Positions 21,951-33,400 of a DNA stretch of 64,000 bases are shown here, one piece after another (the stretch's first letter is position 1; every line of letters starts with the position of its first letter). The stretch is taken from assembly GCA_963576475.1 (NCBI GenBank), contig OY754972.1, positions 7,459,427-7,523,426 on the forward strand, given 5' to 3'. The stretch comes from Molanna angustata (Eukaryota; Arthropoda; Insecta; Trichoptera; Molannidae). The notes beneath the pieces are model-generated. The model made no database searches. It saw only the letters and a list, made by a program, of their open reading frames with translations, and had not been told where the DNA came from. The translations under genes were made by a program, and so were the position numbers.

Positions 21951-22690
21951 ATATGGTGAAAATAATATTTCATTTAAAATATGCTATCTAAGTAATTTGT
22001 ATAAATATTTAAATAAATTTTTATCTAATCAAACTATGGAATTTACATTAATGAATAACGCGTAGAAACGAATGATATTAAAATGATAAGAAAAATGTGA
22101 AATATATTCCAATATGAAAAAATATATTTTGAGCTAATATAAAAATAATCCATACATCAAGGACGCAACAAACATGATATTATCTCGTGGCGAACACATG
22201 AAAAATCGCTGTTTATAATAAACAACATTAATAAATTAATCTGTGTGTTTAATAATAAAAAATATAATAGAATTGAAACACTATTCTGAATCGGTGCCCA
22301 ACAAAAAACAATTTTGAATAAAAAAAAAACGGGAATAAAAGAATAACAAAACTTTGAAAGACATTGTGAATGGATTTTGGTGGGAATGAATTTATGGCAA
22401 GAGAGGACTATTGGTATGACGCGACAGGACGGACAGGTGTTCAAATCCCGACGAGACACCTGCGAAAACAAGAAGCATCTGGAAGCAACAGTAGCGTCTG
22501 AGGTTAGTGGCCATTAAAATCATTCAAGGTTTAAAAAAAACAGAAAACATCACCTTTATAAATCAGTGTCTTGAACAAATAGCAATGATATCCAGTTAAA
22601 AAGTTTATGTATTTCGAATTAATAAGTTATTTAACTATATAATCATTAAATTGAACACTTGTTTATTTAACATAAAAAAGTATTAGGGTA

Positions 22691-22821
22691 GCATAAAAAT
22701 GAGAAGGAATATCACATCAATCAAGTTTTGGTCTGATTAACTAGGTACCAAGCACTCTTTGATAGGCATTTGATTAAATGTCGATCCGACCGTCCCCGAA
22801 TGTCGTCTTTATTAAAAACAA
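22691..22821. repeat. Direct repeat, left copy (131 bp)
   Basis: Matches 23573-23703 at about 92%: GCATAAAAATGAGAAGGAAT at the start, CAATCAAGTTT, GGCATTTGATTAAATGTCGA and CCGACCGTCCCCGAATGTC near the end. Both copies have the same orientation and are 0.88 kb apart. No open frame spans the unit in both copies. Confidence 0.85.
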
Positions 22822-23572
22822 TTTACTTACAGAATATTAATATCGGTAGTCAAAAAAAAGCTATGTGGATGATTTAATATATTAAACGGTGAATTTTATT
22901 GCCAAAATAGACATGTCTTCTATGTACAGTTTTTACAGCCCAGTTGCAATATAAAAATTGTGGCAACTAGTAATTTATTTGAGAAATAATTAAATATTAT
23001 ACGTACCTAGTTAAAAGTAGAGTTAAAAAAATATTAAGGTAGCATGTTTGTATTTTTAATTTCATTCATCTACTGCTAATTTGGAATATTTTTTTAATAC
23101 CTTCTTTTTTATGTTTGCGTAATTCTACTTCTATATTTTTTTGATTTGATTGTTTTACTTTTTTTTTGCAAATGTTCATATCCCTATTTTTTCTTATTGT
23201 ATGTTTTTTATTCTTCAATATGTGTTTCTTATGAATGTGAATAACAATATATGCCGTTTACAAGTAAATAAATAAATATAAAACAAATAAATAAACGAAT
23301 AAAACACGAGAAAGTGTACAGTGATGATAGATTGAACTTTTGAGTAACTCGATCCAACTTGAGATATCACCATTAATAAGTATCCAAAAACGTGGCAACT
23401 TGTTGTTCCGTGAAAGCGCTGTTAAATAAAATTAACATTTAAAATAGTGAAGTAAAAAATCAAAGGTTTTGGGGTAGCATAAACACGAGAAAGTACTGCT
23501 AACGTGGACGTGTGGAAAAAAAACCAAAGTTAAAACATAAAATTAAATAAAAAAGGATTAAAGCATAAAAAT

Positions 23573-23703
23573 GAGAAGGAATATCACATCAATCAAGTTT
23601 CGATCTGATTAACAAGGTAGCAAGCACTCTTTCATAGGCATTTGATTAAATGTCGATCCGACCGTCCCCGAATGTCATCTTAATTAAAATCAATTTGACC
23701 TAT
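23573..23703. repeat. Direct repeat, right copy (131 bp)
   Basis: Partner of 22691-22821. The interval between the copies is AT-rich and holds a second pair of related words, ACACGAGAAAGT at about 23305 and 23483. A retroelement with such short terminal repeats would be unusual, so a local segmental duplication is equally likely. Confidence 0.85.
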
Positions 23704-24184
23704 TGATGGGCGACTAATTGTGTAATGACTCGCTTTGAGCTCTGCCAAATGGGTCATACAGTTTCTATTATGACGCCGAAACAAATCCAGTTATTTTTTT
23801 TTATTTATAGGCAAAGACATGACCCTAACCAGCTGAAACGATCGTCCTCTCAAAATAAAGAAATATTCGTGGAACAAATCATAAGTTTGATTTGATAAAA
23901 CCTGATTTTTAAATTGTTATTTTTTTTAAATTGTTCAAACATTGTATGTATATTATAATATGATAATTCACGTGTAGGTATGTTTTATGTGTTATTCACT
24001 TATTCACATTTTGCACATAATCTTATTTATTGTGTAATGTTTTATAATTATACAAAATATTTTATTTTATATTACTTCTCGGACAACTAACAGGTACTAT
24101 GTCAAATATTAATTTAACACATTCTGGAGACTAACGATATAAATCGTCTCACAGATCCTGACTGAAAACACAATTAAAAACTGT

Positions 24185-24259
24185 CTCCACCGGGAATAGA
24201 CTCGGGACCCTTGTATCAGCAGTCATACACCCAGCCAATTGAGCCACTAACGCCGACAT
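24185..24259 (-). repeat. tRNA-like sequence, probably a SINE head or tRNA pseudogene
   Basis: On the minus strand GTTAGTGGCTCAATTGGCTG resembles a pol III A box (TGGCTCAATTGG), a TGTAT/ATACA stem with an 8-base loop follows, and a degraded B box GAGTCTATTCCC ends the unit. The T arm lacks the expected GGTTCRA core, so it is not a functional tRNA. Confidence 0.45.
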
Positions 24260-24649
24260 AAAATATTATTAAAATAAATGTTTATATAAGTATTATGTAC
24301 ATTTTTTGATATTACTGTTTTGTAGATATTATATTTTTTTGTGAAAATGGTTCTGACGTCAATTCATAATTTATTAAAATTATTATTGCAATAAAATTTT
24401 ATAGTCGTAATAAAATAATTTTATTGATGACTCAATTTTAATCATCACTGAACTCGTAAGGTCATGAAAGGAAGTCACTTTATATAAATACATACTGGAT
24501 ACAACGAATGTAAATGTGTTTTCATATCGATTTGTAGTTTTGTTCGCGCATTCGTAACGCTTCCGATTATAGAGACAATTCTAGAAGAAAAAATGTAGGT
24601 AATGTATATTCCTTTTCTTTTATAATTTTAGTGCTGTAAATACAATAAA

Positions 24650-24692
24650 TATGTTATCTTACTTTGTAATCTGGTTGATTGGAAGAAATTGG
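24650..24692 (+). repeat. LINE-tail fragment
   Basis: ACTTTGTAATCTGGTTGATTGGAAGAAATT matches the minus-strand tail of the LINE at 27.5 kb. A second short copy of the same words is at 25668-25694. Both are 3' end relics. Confidence 0.5.
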
Positions 24693-24711
24693 TTAGTGGC
24701 ATAGCTCGTTA

Positions 24712-24895
24712 AGCCAGTTGCAGTCCAAAAGTTAAGCTAAGTTTTTTTTAGCTTAGCTCGCATATAATTTAGTTTAACTTAGCTCGCATAGCTGAGGTCG
24801 TTTTTCATACAAGTGTACAGACCGCAAACTGTGTGAGCTAGTATGAAAAATGACCTCAGCTATGCGAGCTAAGCTAAACGAAAAGTAATATTAAA
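24712..24895. mobile_element. PIF/Harbinger-like MITE, truncated copy
   Basis: Begins TTA|AGCCAGTTGCAGTCC, matching the complete copy at 35936-36382. The core palindrome has an arm CGCATAGCTGAGGTC...TTTTTCATAC and its complement GTATGAAAAATGACCTCAGC, around a 28-base loop with CAGACCGCAAACTGTGTGAG. The right terminal repeat is missing: the sequence passes into a repeat of the 'GATATGCCGTGATGG' family at about 24906. Confidence 0.7.
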
Positions 24896-24905
24896 TTAAA
24901 TTAAA

Positions 24906-25050
24906 TTGTGAATGTAGCGGCGTTTTGGGTGAAACGAGACTGGTGTTTTGGGATTTACGCATGTGTCTTGCTTCCATTTATAAGGTAATGCACGTTCGCA
25001 TGTTTCGCTGGCTACCCCCACATTGTGTGATATGCCGTGATGGTATGAAT
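24906..25050 (+). repeat. Short interspersed repeat, 5'-truncated copy 3
   Basis: Starts GTGAATGTAGCGGCGTTTTG, then GTGAAACGAGACTGGTG, and ends CACATTGTGTGATATGCCGTG followed by ATGGTATGAATGAA. It joins the MITE at exactly the internal position where the 35.9-kb MITE is inserted in its own host repeat. Confidence 0.7.
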
Positions 25051-25459
25051 GAAAATTCGCCATTGGAATAATCCTGAATCAACAAACGGCGCTATATAAA
25101 TACTAAACAGCGTTATTTTTGTCACAACGTTAGCGTTCAACTGTGTTTTCAGTTTGTAGACGATCAGTATCTTAAGTTTCGAAAGGTGGCAACTTCTATT
25201 TGTGTGTTGAAATTGATATTTGACAAAGTAGGTACCTGTTGTTGCCCGAAAAGCAATCAATAAAAGACAAAAATAATATCATCACTGCATCTCCCTGACA
25301 AGGTAGGTAGGCAGAGAAAACCGATCTCCATACCTTTCTGTATTTGCATTCATCGCCTCGGGTTTGATAGACCCTCTAATTTCAGCTTCTAGTTTTTTCC
25401 CAATCCTTTTTTGCTATAATGTTTTTTTTTGATAATTTTATTTTTGTTTTTAATAGATG

Positions 25460-25620
25460 GGTGGTGGCAGAGCGGTAAGCGCACTGGGTTAGTAACCCAG
25501 TGGTCATGAGTTCGAATCCTGCCACGACCGATATTGATTACCTATAGTACAAGCATTTATGCTCAATTTAGGGAATGTGTGAGGATGTATATGAACTTCT
25601 TATAAGGACATATTAATTTT
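25460..25620 (+). mobile_element. SINE with tRNA-Thr-like head
   Basis: Positions 25460-25529 can fold as a tRNA: acceptor GGTGGTG with CACGACC (one mismatch), A box GGCAGAGCGGTAAG, anticodon stem CTGGG/CCCAG with loop TTAGTAA (anticodon AGT), and TTCGAAT in the T loop. The T stem is not paired, so it is a pol III promoter head, not a working tRNA. The body ACAAGCATTTATGCTCAATT, TTAGGGAATGTG and AAGGACATATTAATTTTTTT recurs at 52.45-52.54 kb. Confidence 0.7.
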
Positions 25621-25721
25621 TTTCGCTTTCATTCTATTGTTGATGTACATATATAATTTTGTCATACTTTGTAATCTGGTTGGTTGGAAGAAATGACCAA
25701 ATAATGGCAAAAAGTCCGCCA

Positions 25722-25990
25722 GTGTGTATTCTTCTTCTTCGCCCTCGCCTTTGTCCCCATTTACTTGGGGTCGGCTCTCCTTATTCTATTTCGCCAAACT
25801 CGCCTGTCCTGTGCCAGATCAGGATTCATCTCCCTCTCTCGCAGATGCCTCTTGATGCTCGACAGCCATGTGGCTGGTGGTCTGCCTGGTCTTCTCGCTG
25901 CTGGAGTCTCGATGTCCGCAAGGCTTTATTTATCATATTGTCCGTCGGTCGTCTTAAAATGTGGCCATACCTCGTGTGGTCGTCTTAATT
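25722..25990 (-). pseudogene. Non-LTR reverse transcriptase C-terminal remnant
   Basis: The minus strand encodes, over more than one frame, TRYGHILRRPTDNMINKALR, then GRP-like ADHQPHG(C)RASRGICERE, DLAQDRRVWRNRIRRADP and finally a KWGQRRGRRRR tail with (GAA)n. The order matches the 3' coding end of LINE proteins widespread in moth genomes. Several frameshifts are present. Overlapping plus-strand frames are shadows. Confidence 0.7.
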
Positions 25991-26553
25991 TTCGTCTATT
26001 CTATTATATTTGTTTAAATTATGAACAAAAAGATAAATGAATAAATTAATATAAAATGACGTGATGAGAACGGGCAACGGAATGATGATGTTAAGAATTT
26101 GTTTGTTCCGCTAACGACATAAATATTACGGGGTGGGTGATTCAAGATTGGTTTTATTGTGATAGTTCCATCCATGCGAGAGCACGTCCTATCATTTCGG
26201 TGTTGCCATAACGCTAAACAATAACAAATTTTATTTTCATGTTTATACGTAGGTACCTTCCTTACCCAGAAAAGCAAATAACAATAATAGCAAAAGAAAG
26301 AAAAACAAGCCGAGATTCCGACATAATGGGGAATAAGCACGCAACTTTATAAACATTACCGAATTATTGATAACAACAGTCTTTAGAAATAATCGTTATT
26401 AAGCAACAACAGGGGCGTCAGATTTTATCATTGTTTCGGCAGCATCCGTATGTATTACAAAGTGTTTAAAAAAATGATTATTTTTAAAACGAGCGAGTTA
26501 TGGCCAACACTAAACCCTCCACACCATAGTAAGCGTTCATTTTAACTTCTTGA

Positions 26554-27150
26554 AAGGTTGACAATCTCTAAATGCATTTTTATGAAGTAGGTACATTTCT
26601 ACACATACATAGCCATTACACTGCAAGCGTTTTTTGACGTAAATGTCAAATTGGATTTTGAAATGGCAATTTTTGCTACTAAACCTTTATTTTATGTAGA
26701 AATGTATATAGGTATATTTGAAAACAGTGGATGCGTAAAAACATCGTGAGATAGTTTCTCAAAATTAGTCATCATGCCTATTGTGCCGATACCACGAGTC
26801 TAGAGGAGCTTCTAGAGCTATTCTTCGTGCCATGCATTCTTTGTCATTCTTACTAGCGTTCTGTGAAGGGGCCGTTTCAGTCCCTATATGCGGAGCGGGT
26901 GGAGGTGGGCGTAGCTAGGTACATTTCTATTAGATTCTTCAACAAATATAAGATTCCCAGAGGACAAAAAAATTCACAATACACCATACAAACAAAATAC
27001 ATATTCGCCATTATTGCAGGATTTATTAATTGATACCCGTTAATTACAGGAAATCAGATAAATTCATTCTGACTAAAAATTCAATTTACAACAATGTCAC
27101 GAAACTCATAGTGCGTATTTTCTACATGATACCTGTTGAGAAATTTTAAG
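26554..27150 (+). repeat. Dispersed repeat interrupted by a retroposed insert
   Basis: GAAAGGTTGACAATCTCTAA, ATGCATTTTTATGAAGTA, then after the insert ACAATACACCATACAAACAA, CACGAAACTCATAGTGCGTA and CTACATGATACCTGTTGAGA match 46446-46620 in order. The two copies show that 26602-26915 is an insertion absent from the other copy. A further piece, TTGACAATCCTTGAATGC, lies at 27446. Confidence 0.7.
26602..26915 (+). mobile_element. Retroposed 314-bp insert with 14-bp target duplication
   Basis: Flanked by TAGGTACATTTCTA at 26588-26601 and 26916-26929, which is single in the empty context. The insert ends GTCCCTATATGCGGAGCGGG, TGGAGGTGGGCGTAGC, the same 3' end (minus strand) as the short poly-A unit at 40577-40644. 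The 5' half is AT-rich without obvious pol III boxes. It is best regarded as a short retroposon or 5'-truncated LINE. Confidence 0.7.
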
Positions 27151-27492
27151 TAAAATTGCATTACTAGCAAGATGAGAATGTATGAGACAGTGTATAAATG
27201 TTGATGAGGAGATGTATATGTCAAGATAGAAGAATGCGGTGTTCGGTTCTCACTGCCTAACCCTTGAGGAAGATAGAAGTGGAGAGTAAAAAATAAACTT
27301 GTCTATAGAGACACATACAATATCAATATGAAGTTGATCACTCAATTTTCCCTTACAGAAGCTATTTGTTATATACATTCTTCATACAAATATGAAATTT
27401 ATTTCACATTGATATGGCAAACCATAGATTTTTTTCTTAAATTTTTGACAATCCTTGAATGCATTTTTGAAGAGTGTAACAAAAAATCAACT

Positions 27493-28110
27493 TATTTATT
27501 TATTTATACATCTTCTTGTACATAATATAAACAAATATAATTGTACACTGGCGGGCTTATTGCCATTAGGCAATTTCTTCCAACCAACCAGATTACAAAG
27601 TATGAAAACATTGTGTATGTACAACAGCAAATAAAAAAGAGTAAAAGAAATCAAATAAAATACGTATAACACTTAAATACTATTAAACAAAAAAAAAATT
27701 ATAATTCATAGCAATAAAAAGGATATGGTAAGGACAGGAGAGGAAATCGGGATCAGGTGTTCAAGGATAAATATTCCTTCTTTAGTTTTTTCTTGAAAAT
27801 ACTAAGTGAGTTAGACGACGCAATATCCAGACTAAGGCTATTCCATAATCTTGCTGATTGTACTTCGAACGAAGAGCTGAGAAATTCTGTATTATGGATA
27901 GGTATGGATAGTGTTGAACGTTCAGCAGATCGGAGTGGAAGTCCATGATTGGATAAATAAGTGAATTTGCTTTTTAGGTACTGTGGTAGGTTTGGGTTCG
28001 AGAGAATATTGTACAATAGTGACAAAATGTGTATATTGCGCCGCTGGCGTATCCTGGGCCAACAAAGAAGATTGCGGTAAGGTGATATGCGATAAAATTT
28101 TTTCAACCCA
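27493..28110 (-). mobile_element. 5'-truncated non-LTR retrotransposon
   Basis: The minus-strand element has a reverse-transcriptase C-terminal frame (28106-27753) followed by a 3' UTR containing CTTTGTAATCTGGTTGGTTG and GAAGAAATTGCCTAATGGCA, ending at a (TAAA)n tail near 27493-27505. Short copies of this tail are scattered at 16.2, 24.66, 25.67 and 34.15 kb, so the family has been active repeatedly here. Confidence 0.8.
27753..28106 (-). CDS. Reverse transcriptase C-terminal fragment (117 codons)
   Basis: Open frame with RIRQRRNIHILSLLYNIL (about 19-36), LPLRSAERSTLSIPIHNTEF (56-75), SARLWNSLSLDI (84-95) and FKKKLKKEYL (104-113). This is the usual layout after the polymerase domain of Jockey/CR1-like elements (RR...LLY.I, IP.H.T.F, A.RLWN.LP..I, FK..LK..L). 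The polymerase active site is missing and the ATG is incidental. Not a host gene. Confidence 0.75.
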   Translation of the reverse strand: MKKFYRISPYRNLLCWPRIRQRRNIHILSLLYNILSNPNLPQYLKSKFTYLSNHGLPLRSAERSTLSIPIHNTEFLSSSFEVQSARLWNSLSLDIASSNSLSIFKKKLKKEYLSLNT

Positions 28111-28399
28111 AAGATGAATTACTTATTTACAATGTTATAACAACAATTTTTGTTTTTTCAAGCATAACTTCTTACATTGTACTCAATACATGGAACTAAA
28201 TCAAGAATAAATAAACACTTGCTTGCAACCCTTTATATATTATGTTACATGTTTCTATATTATGTTAACTTTGTACAGGTTTTGTATGATCATGTCTTAT
28301 TTTTAAAGAAACTGTTTTTATCTCGGATATGTAATATTTATGTGTGAAATAAACAAGAAAATACAAAAGAAAAAAATAAACTAAAGATAAGTAGGTATA

Positions 28400-30145
28400 C
28401 AGACGTACCAACATCAACATTTTATAATTTAGATGAGCGCGTTAATAATTCTTAATCTAATAAATTCTGAAACAGTTTTGAGATACCCCAAAAAAACTAA
28501 GAAGCATCCATGTGTAAAATAACGTTTGATTGACGTAAAATGAGACAAACAGGTAGAATATTAAATGACCTAGCTCAAAACCCTCATTTTCGTTGTTTTC
28601 GTTAAAACGCAAACTGACATGCAAACGACCAAGAAATTAAATACGATAAAAAAAAGAAAACAGCGAGACAAACTTATGTAGATACAGACAAGAGTAGTTA
28701 AATAAAGACACATCCAAGGATACGATGAAACAAAAGAGAAAATAAAACTCGGAGAAGATCAGATCAAATAAATAGACGGATACAGACGAGAGACGCTATA
28801 AAAACGAACGAGATGGAATGAGACAGAGTGAAAAGAAATAAATGAACGCGGGAGGAAAATTACACAGCAAACAAAAACCACAAGTCGATCTTTTTATGAG
28901 ATAAGGTATTGAAAAATTGAACCAAAACAGATAACGTCAATCATAATAAAACACGGTTGGGGATTCTCTTCATCGCTTACCGTTCGTTCTAAAGAATGTG
29001 TGTCGAATGGAATTCCAAGTCTCACAGACTATTTTGTTGTTGATGGATGGTCTTCGATCAAACTGACAGGCGGCTTAAAAAATGCACCTGATATAATATC
29101 TCAAGAGACAATTGTTGAATCATAAATGGTTCTTCGAGAGAATCTGAGATATTTTATGAGTTTTGTGAAACAATGACAATGTTTTTAAAAAAAGTACCCA
29201 CCTATACAACAGTGGGAATGTATTAACAAGCAATGACTCGTGATGAATTTGTATGTAACCTCTTATTTTCAACCTGGGAGAGCATTCTTCATACTATGCG
29301 CAAACCAATAAACGCGTCGTCAAAAGCTATATATTAACGTGAAGCGATGATAAGTGAACCCCTCTTCAAGCAAACTGCGCGCATGGAGGAGTTTGATATC
29401 AGGAATAGTTAACGTTTATATGTAGGAGTGCAGAGAGCTAAAATTTATAAATAAAATATCTACCAAATACATTTAAATAAATACACAAAATATTTCATGT
29501 CAAATCATAGATTTTTTGATTTCATACTGCCAACGTCGACCACGTAATGTCGAATTTACAAACCAAACTCAGTGCCTAAGTCTAATAAAACGTAACAAGT
29601 GTAATAAAATGTATAGAATTTGTAATGTCAAGCACTGAGAAAATGTTTTGAACGTTCATAAATTCGGGCCATAATATTAAACGCAGTTGTTTTATATAAA
29701 ACATATTGATAAATTCAAATATATAACATGTTAAATAAAAATACATATTTGAATACCCTCTGTCAATGAATATAAATGGTACTCTAAAATTACATTTCGC
29801 AATATGTGAAAATAAAACTTTGTTCCCCTTGATATGATGTTTTTTTTTATCATATGTCTATTGTAAGGTTCGATAACTTTTCAAACTTAAAAAAAATGAT
29901 GAAATACGGTCGAATTTTGACCGATCACTAGTTATTATAAATAAACGTATGGCTCGCTCCATTGTTCTGAAAATATTAAGTAATGAATAAAGGGTTAAAC
30001 ACACTTTATTGCATACTCCACTACACGCCATCCAATCACGAAATAAGTAAACAATCTTAATAAATTATCAATAGAATCAAGTATTTTTCATTCTAATCAA
30101 TTCGTCGCAAATACGAGATAAGATCAAATGGGCATTATTAAAAAA
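28400..30145. other. Intergenic stretch, no supported gene
   Basis: AT-rich with a purine-rich segment around 28640-28870 (many AGACG/GATACAGA-like words). No element termini, RNA gene or credible open frame recognised. Confidence 0.5.
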
Positions 30146-30149
30146 TATA

Positions 30150-30411
30150 TTTGACACAATCGGCATTCCCGCAGACGGGAGACAAAAAAAAGCAAAATAA
30201 AACAAAAACCGTTCGGCACAGATCTGCAAAAGGAATCTCGTATCCCGTTTTCAGCCACCTGACGCCCATTGACAGCAAACAGCCTCAATCAGATGGCCGG
30301 AAGACAAATAATGAAAGATTAGCAGCAGCGTCGATGATTGAAGAGTGGTCTATCAACAACATCTACAAACGCCAGCGCCCAGCAGCATTAAAACCGGTCT
30401 CGGACGGCTAA
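30150..30411 (+). other. Unassigned G+C-elevated segment with an 86-codon open frame
   Basis: About 46% G+C against roughly 30% around it, and an open frame rich in Lys, Gln, Arg and Ser (QTGDKKKQNKTKTVRHRS at the start, ERLAAASMIEEW further on). I do not recognise a family. It is not matched elsewhere in the window. It could be an exon of an unrelated transcript, part of an old element, or chance. No good Kozak context or flanking splice signals decide it. Confidence 0.25.
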
Positions 30412-30419
30412 CGGTCAGA

Positions 30420-33400
30420 TGTTCCACTGAGCTAAACACAGATCTAGACGTGTAACTAATTCATATCTTAGTTTTTGCACGCTGTCATGGAGCAAATACA
30501 AAAAAAAACGGCTTCGATACATCCATCCAATCGGTGTCGTTTCAAGATGAAATATATCACAATAACCACACAAGGACAAAAAACTATACACAACTAGCAC
30601 CTAAACTACACAACAATTTAAAAAAACAAGACTATCTAAAATTAAATTAATAACAAGAATAGATTAAAAATTAAAATGATAAATAAAATAATAAATCATA
30701 AATGTAAGATTAGATATTGGACCTCAACAATCGATTAATGTTATGATAGCAATACTATTGCTCCAATTTCGATCGCCATGTTTTAAGCATTAGCATTTTC
30801 TTTTGACATAAAATAAGACAGTAGTTTTAGTTTCACTGTTTATTTATTGAAGGCACTAACCGGTATCGGTTTATCAAATACCACCATGGTTGTGCCTATG
30901 AAAAAATACTGACTAAGAAAAATATCACGATAATAGTTTTTTTTAACGGAATTTTGGTTTTTGGACTAAAACTTTTCTTCGATATTACTGTTTTAAAAAT
31001 TAAACAGTGAAACTAAAAGTAGCGATTTATAATGATTGTCCGTCGAAAATCTATTTGAGGTTCAGAACACGAATAAAATTTTATGTATTAAGAGATTGTT
31101 TTGGTTATCGTAACATTTTGTGGACTATTTCGTTGTTTTGGAGGTGGGTCGCTATGCTCTGGTTCTTTTCATGTTAAAGTTATTGTCTATAAACAACGAA
31201 GTAATGGTTTCTTTTGTCTGTGCACATTTTTCTGATAAGTAATTAACATCGAAAGTACTGCCATAATCGTCCTGGATGTTCCATATTTTTCTTAAATATC
31301 AACGAAACCAAATTACCATTACAATCCACATTTTGCCCTGAAACAATATTTTTATTTGCATAATCTACAGACGACATATTAATGAGAATTATGAGTCCTT
31401 ATTTCCCTAGAGTAGACATTCAATTATGGTATTAGAAACAGGACAAATGGACTTATAAATTAACATATAGGAATTGATGATTATAAATTAACATATAGGA
31501 ATTCTAAGCGCTTTCGCTGGATATATCAAGCTTTATAATAAATATAATGTGGTGCTTCTATATAGAATTAGCACAGGTAATTACAAGCATCTACGTGTGT
31601 ACTTAGCGTAGGCAGTATATGTTTAGCCAATGAACGATTCGCATGAAAAAGTTGTCAAGACGTCGAAGAACCGATTACGCAGAATGTACATACAGTCAAT
31701 GGGTCATTAATATGTAGAACTATTTACACCTGTCTAGTGAAGTGAATACAAGATAAATTATATTATCTTAGACATTGGACCAATTGTAAACAAACAGAAA
31801 CAGCTTCAAATGAATGTATGATATTGATATGTGTGCGATTTCGCTTAGCGCGTTATAAAACTATTTCTCTGCGGTACTTCAACAAATATGTAATGATTAT
31901 CTTGTAAAAGTAGTTTTCAATGGATTTGATGGTCAATAACTGGCAGTTTTGCTTTTATAATTTATATCATAATGGCAAACAATAATAACATGTATTGATT
32001 ATTTTCATATTGTCAGATATTGTGCCACATTTCTGAATTTTGAGGTTTCAAACAATTCTGCCATGTACATTATACTCCGATCTCACGGAACGAATTCATT
32101 TCAAAGATCTTGTTCACTTCTCTGATGCCCTATGTACAAAATGTTCGATAATTCTACAAGAGAGTGAACCTTCTATTTGGGCTCATTGATTATTCATTAT
32201 GTGAGGGATAATGGATTAATTCATAATGTGTTGCGAATAAATGGAACGAAAGAGTAACTCGGATTTGTCTACATAAACAAAAAAAAAATAGCCCGATAGC
32301 ACGTATGTTTATATTTTGTACAATTTCTCATCGAATGCCGTACAGTTGCTGAGGCTTTGATTCTAGACATTATGGCGCCGCTAGATAGTAAAACTTAGGT
32401 TAGTATCGTTGCAGGAAGTATAGTCAAGTGAAGTAGCTGGTTATAACAACGTGAGGCCGGATGAGAGTTAATTATTAATACAATATGAATAACACTTTTG
32501 ATTCAATTTATATTAATTATTGGACGCACGTTCCCGACAAGCGCTATATTTAATCCACGTTTAGTACAATGGATCTATTCAATAAGTCTTATCGTTAACA
32601 TGATAAAGTCTTCTTCAAAGCGTGCATGTTTTTGTAGACTTGATTGAAAATGCAAGTGGGCTATGAACTCACTTTTATTTATAAATGACACTGACCGGAA
32701 TCATCAAATCATAAATCATCATCAAAGTTATGTTATTGTGGAATTTACTAAGATATGTCCGTTAGCAAAAGAACAATAAACATTTATTTGCTACTATTCA
32801 CTAAACCATATTTAAAGGAGAGCGAAAATAGTAAAAACAAATTTCACTGAACCATATTTACAAAAACCATAATCATAACCATTGAAACATATTACTGTTA
32901 TTGCCATATCTAGCTGAATCTTATTTTTTCTCTTAGTTTTGGTCACATGATCAGAAGATTCAATTTTCGGAATTCTTGGTCAGTTCTCTGATCCTTTTAC
33001 ACATAGAATTATCAAGTCGTTAGCCTTTTGTCCATACTGTCGCAGATTTTGCTAATCTAAAAGGTTCCGAGAGCTTCTTAGTCTCCGCATGAATCTTTTA
33101 CTTATTAATCAAAACCGGAATTCCGCGAAGGCAGTAGTATCCTGTCATTACAAACTATAACATTTGCCCACAGAAACCGGGTCGATCTTAATGAGATATC
33201 GGATACATCCAACCTGACTTATAAAATAGTAGTCAAGACACGATTGATTATACAGAAAATTTAATATTCTATAACAGGAAAAAGTCGAACGGAAACCCAC
33301 GTTATAAGTGGCATTATAATGTCAGTTATCGGATAGTTAGTTTAGTTACTTTATTTGGACCACTCCTCAAGGCAGTCTGATCATATATAAAAGTGCAAAA

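Noticed and set aside
22691..23703. Complete LTR retrotransposon with 131-bp LTRs
   Set aside because: The interior shows no gag/pol frame, primer-binding site or polypurine tract, and the repeats lack clear TG..CA ends.
25460..25529. Functional tRNA-Thr gene
   Set aside because: The T stem does not pair and the sequence continues into a SINE body with a second copy elsewhere, so it is a SINE head.
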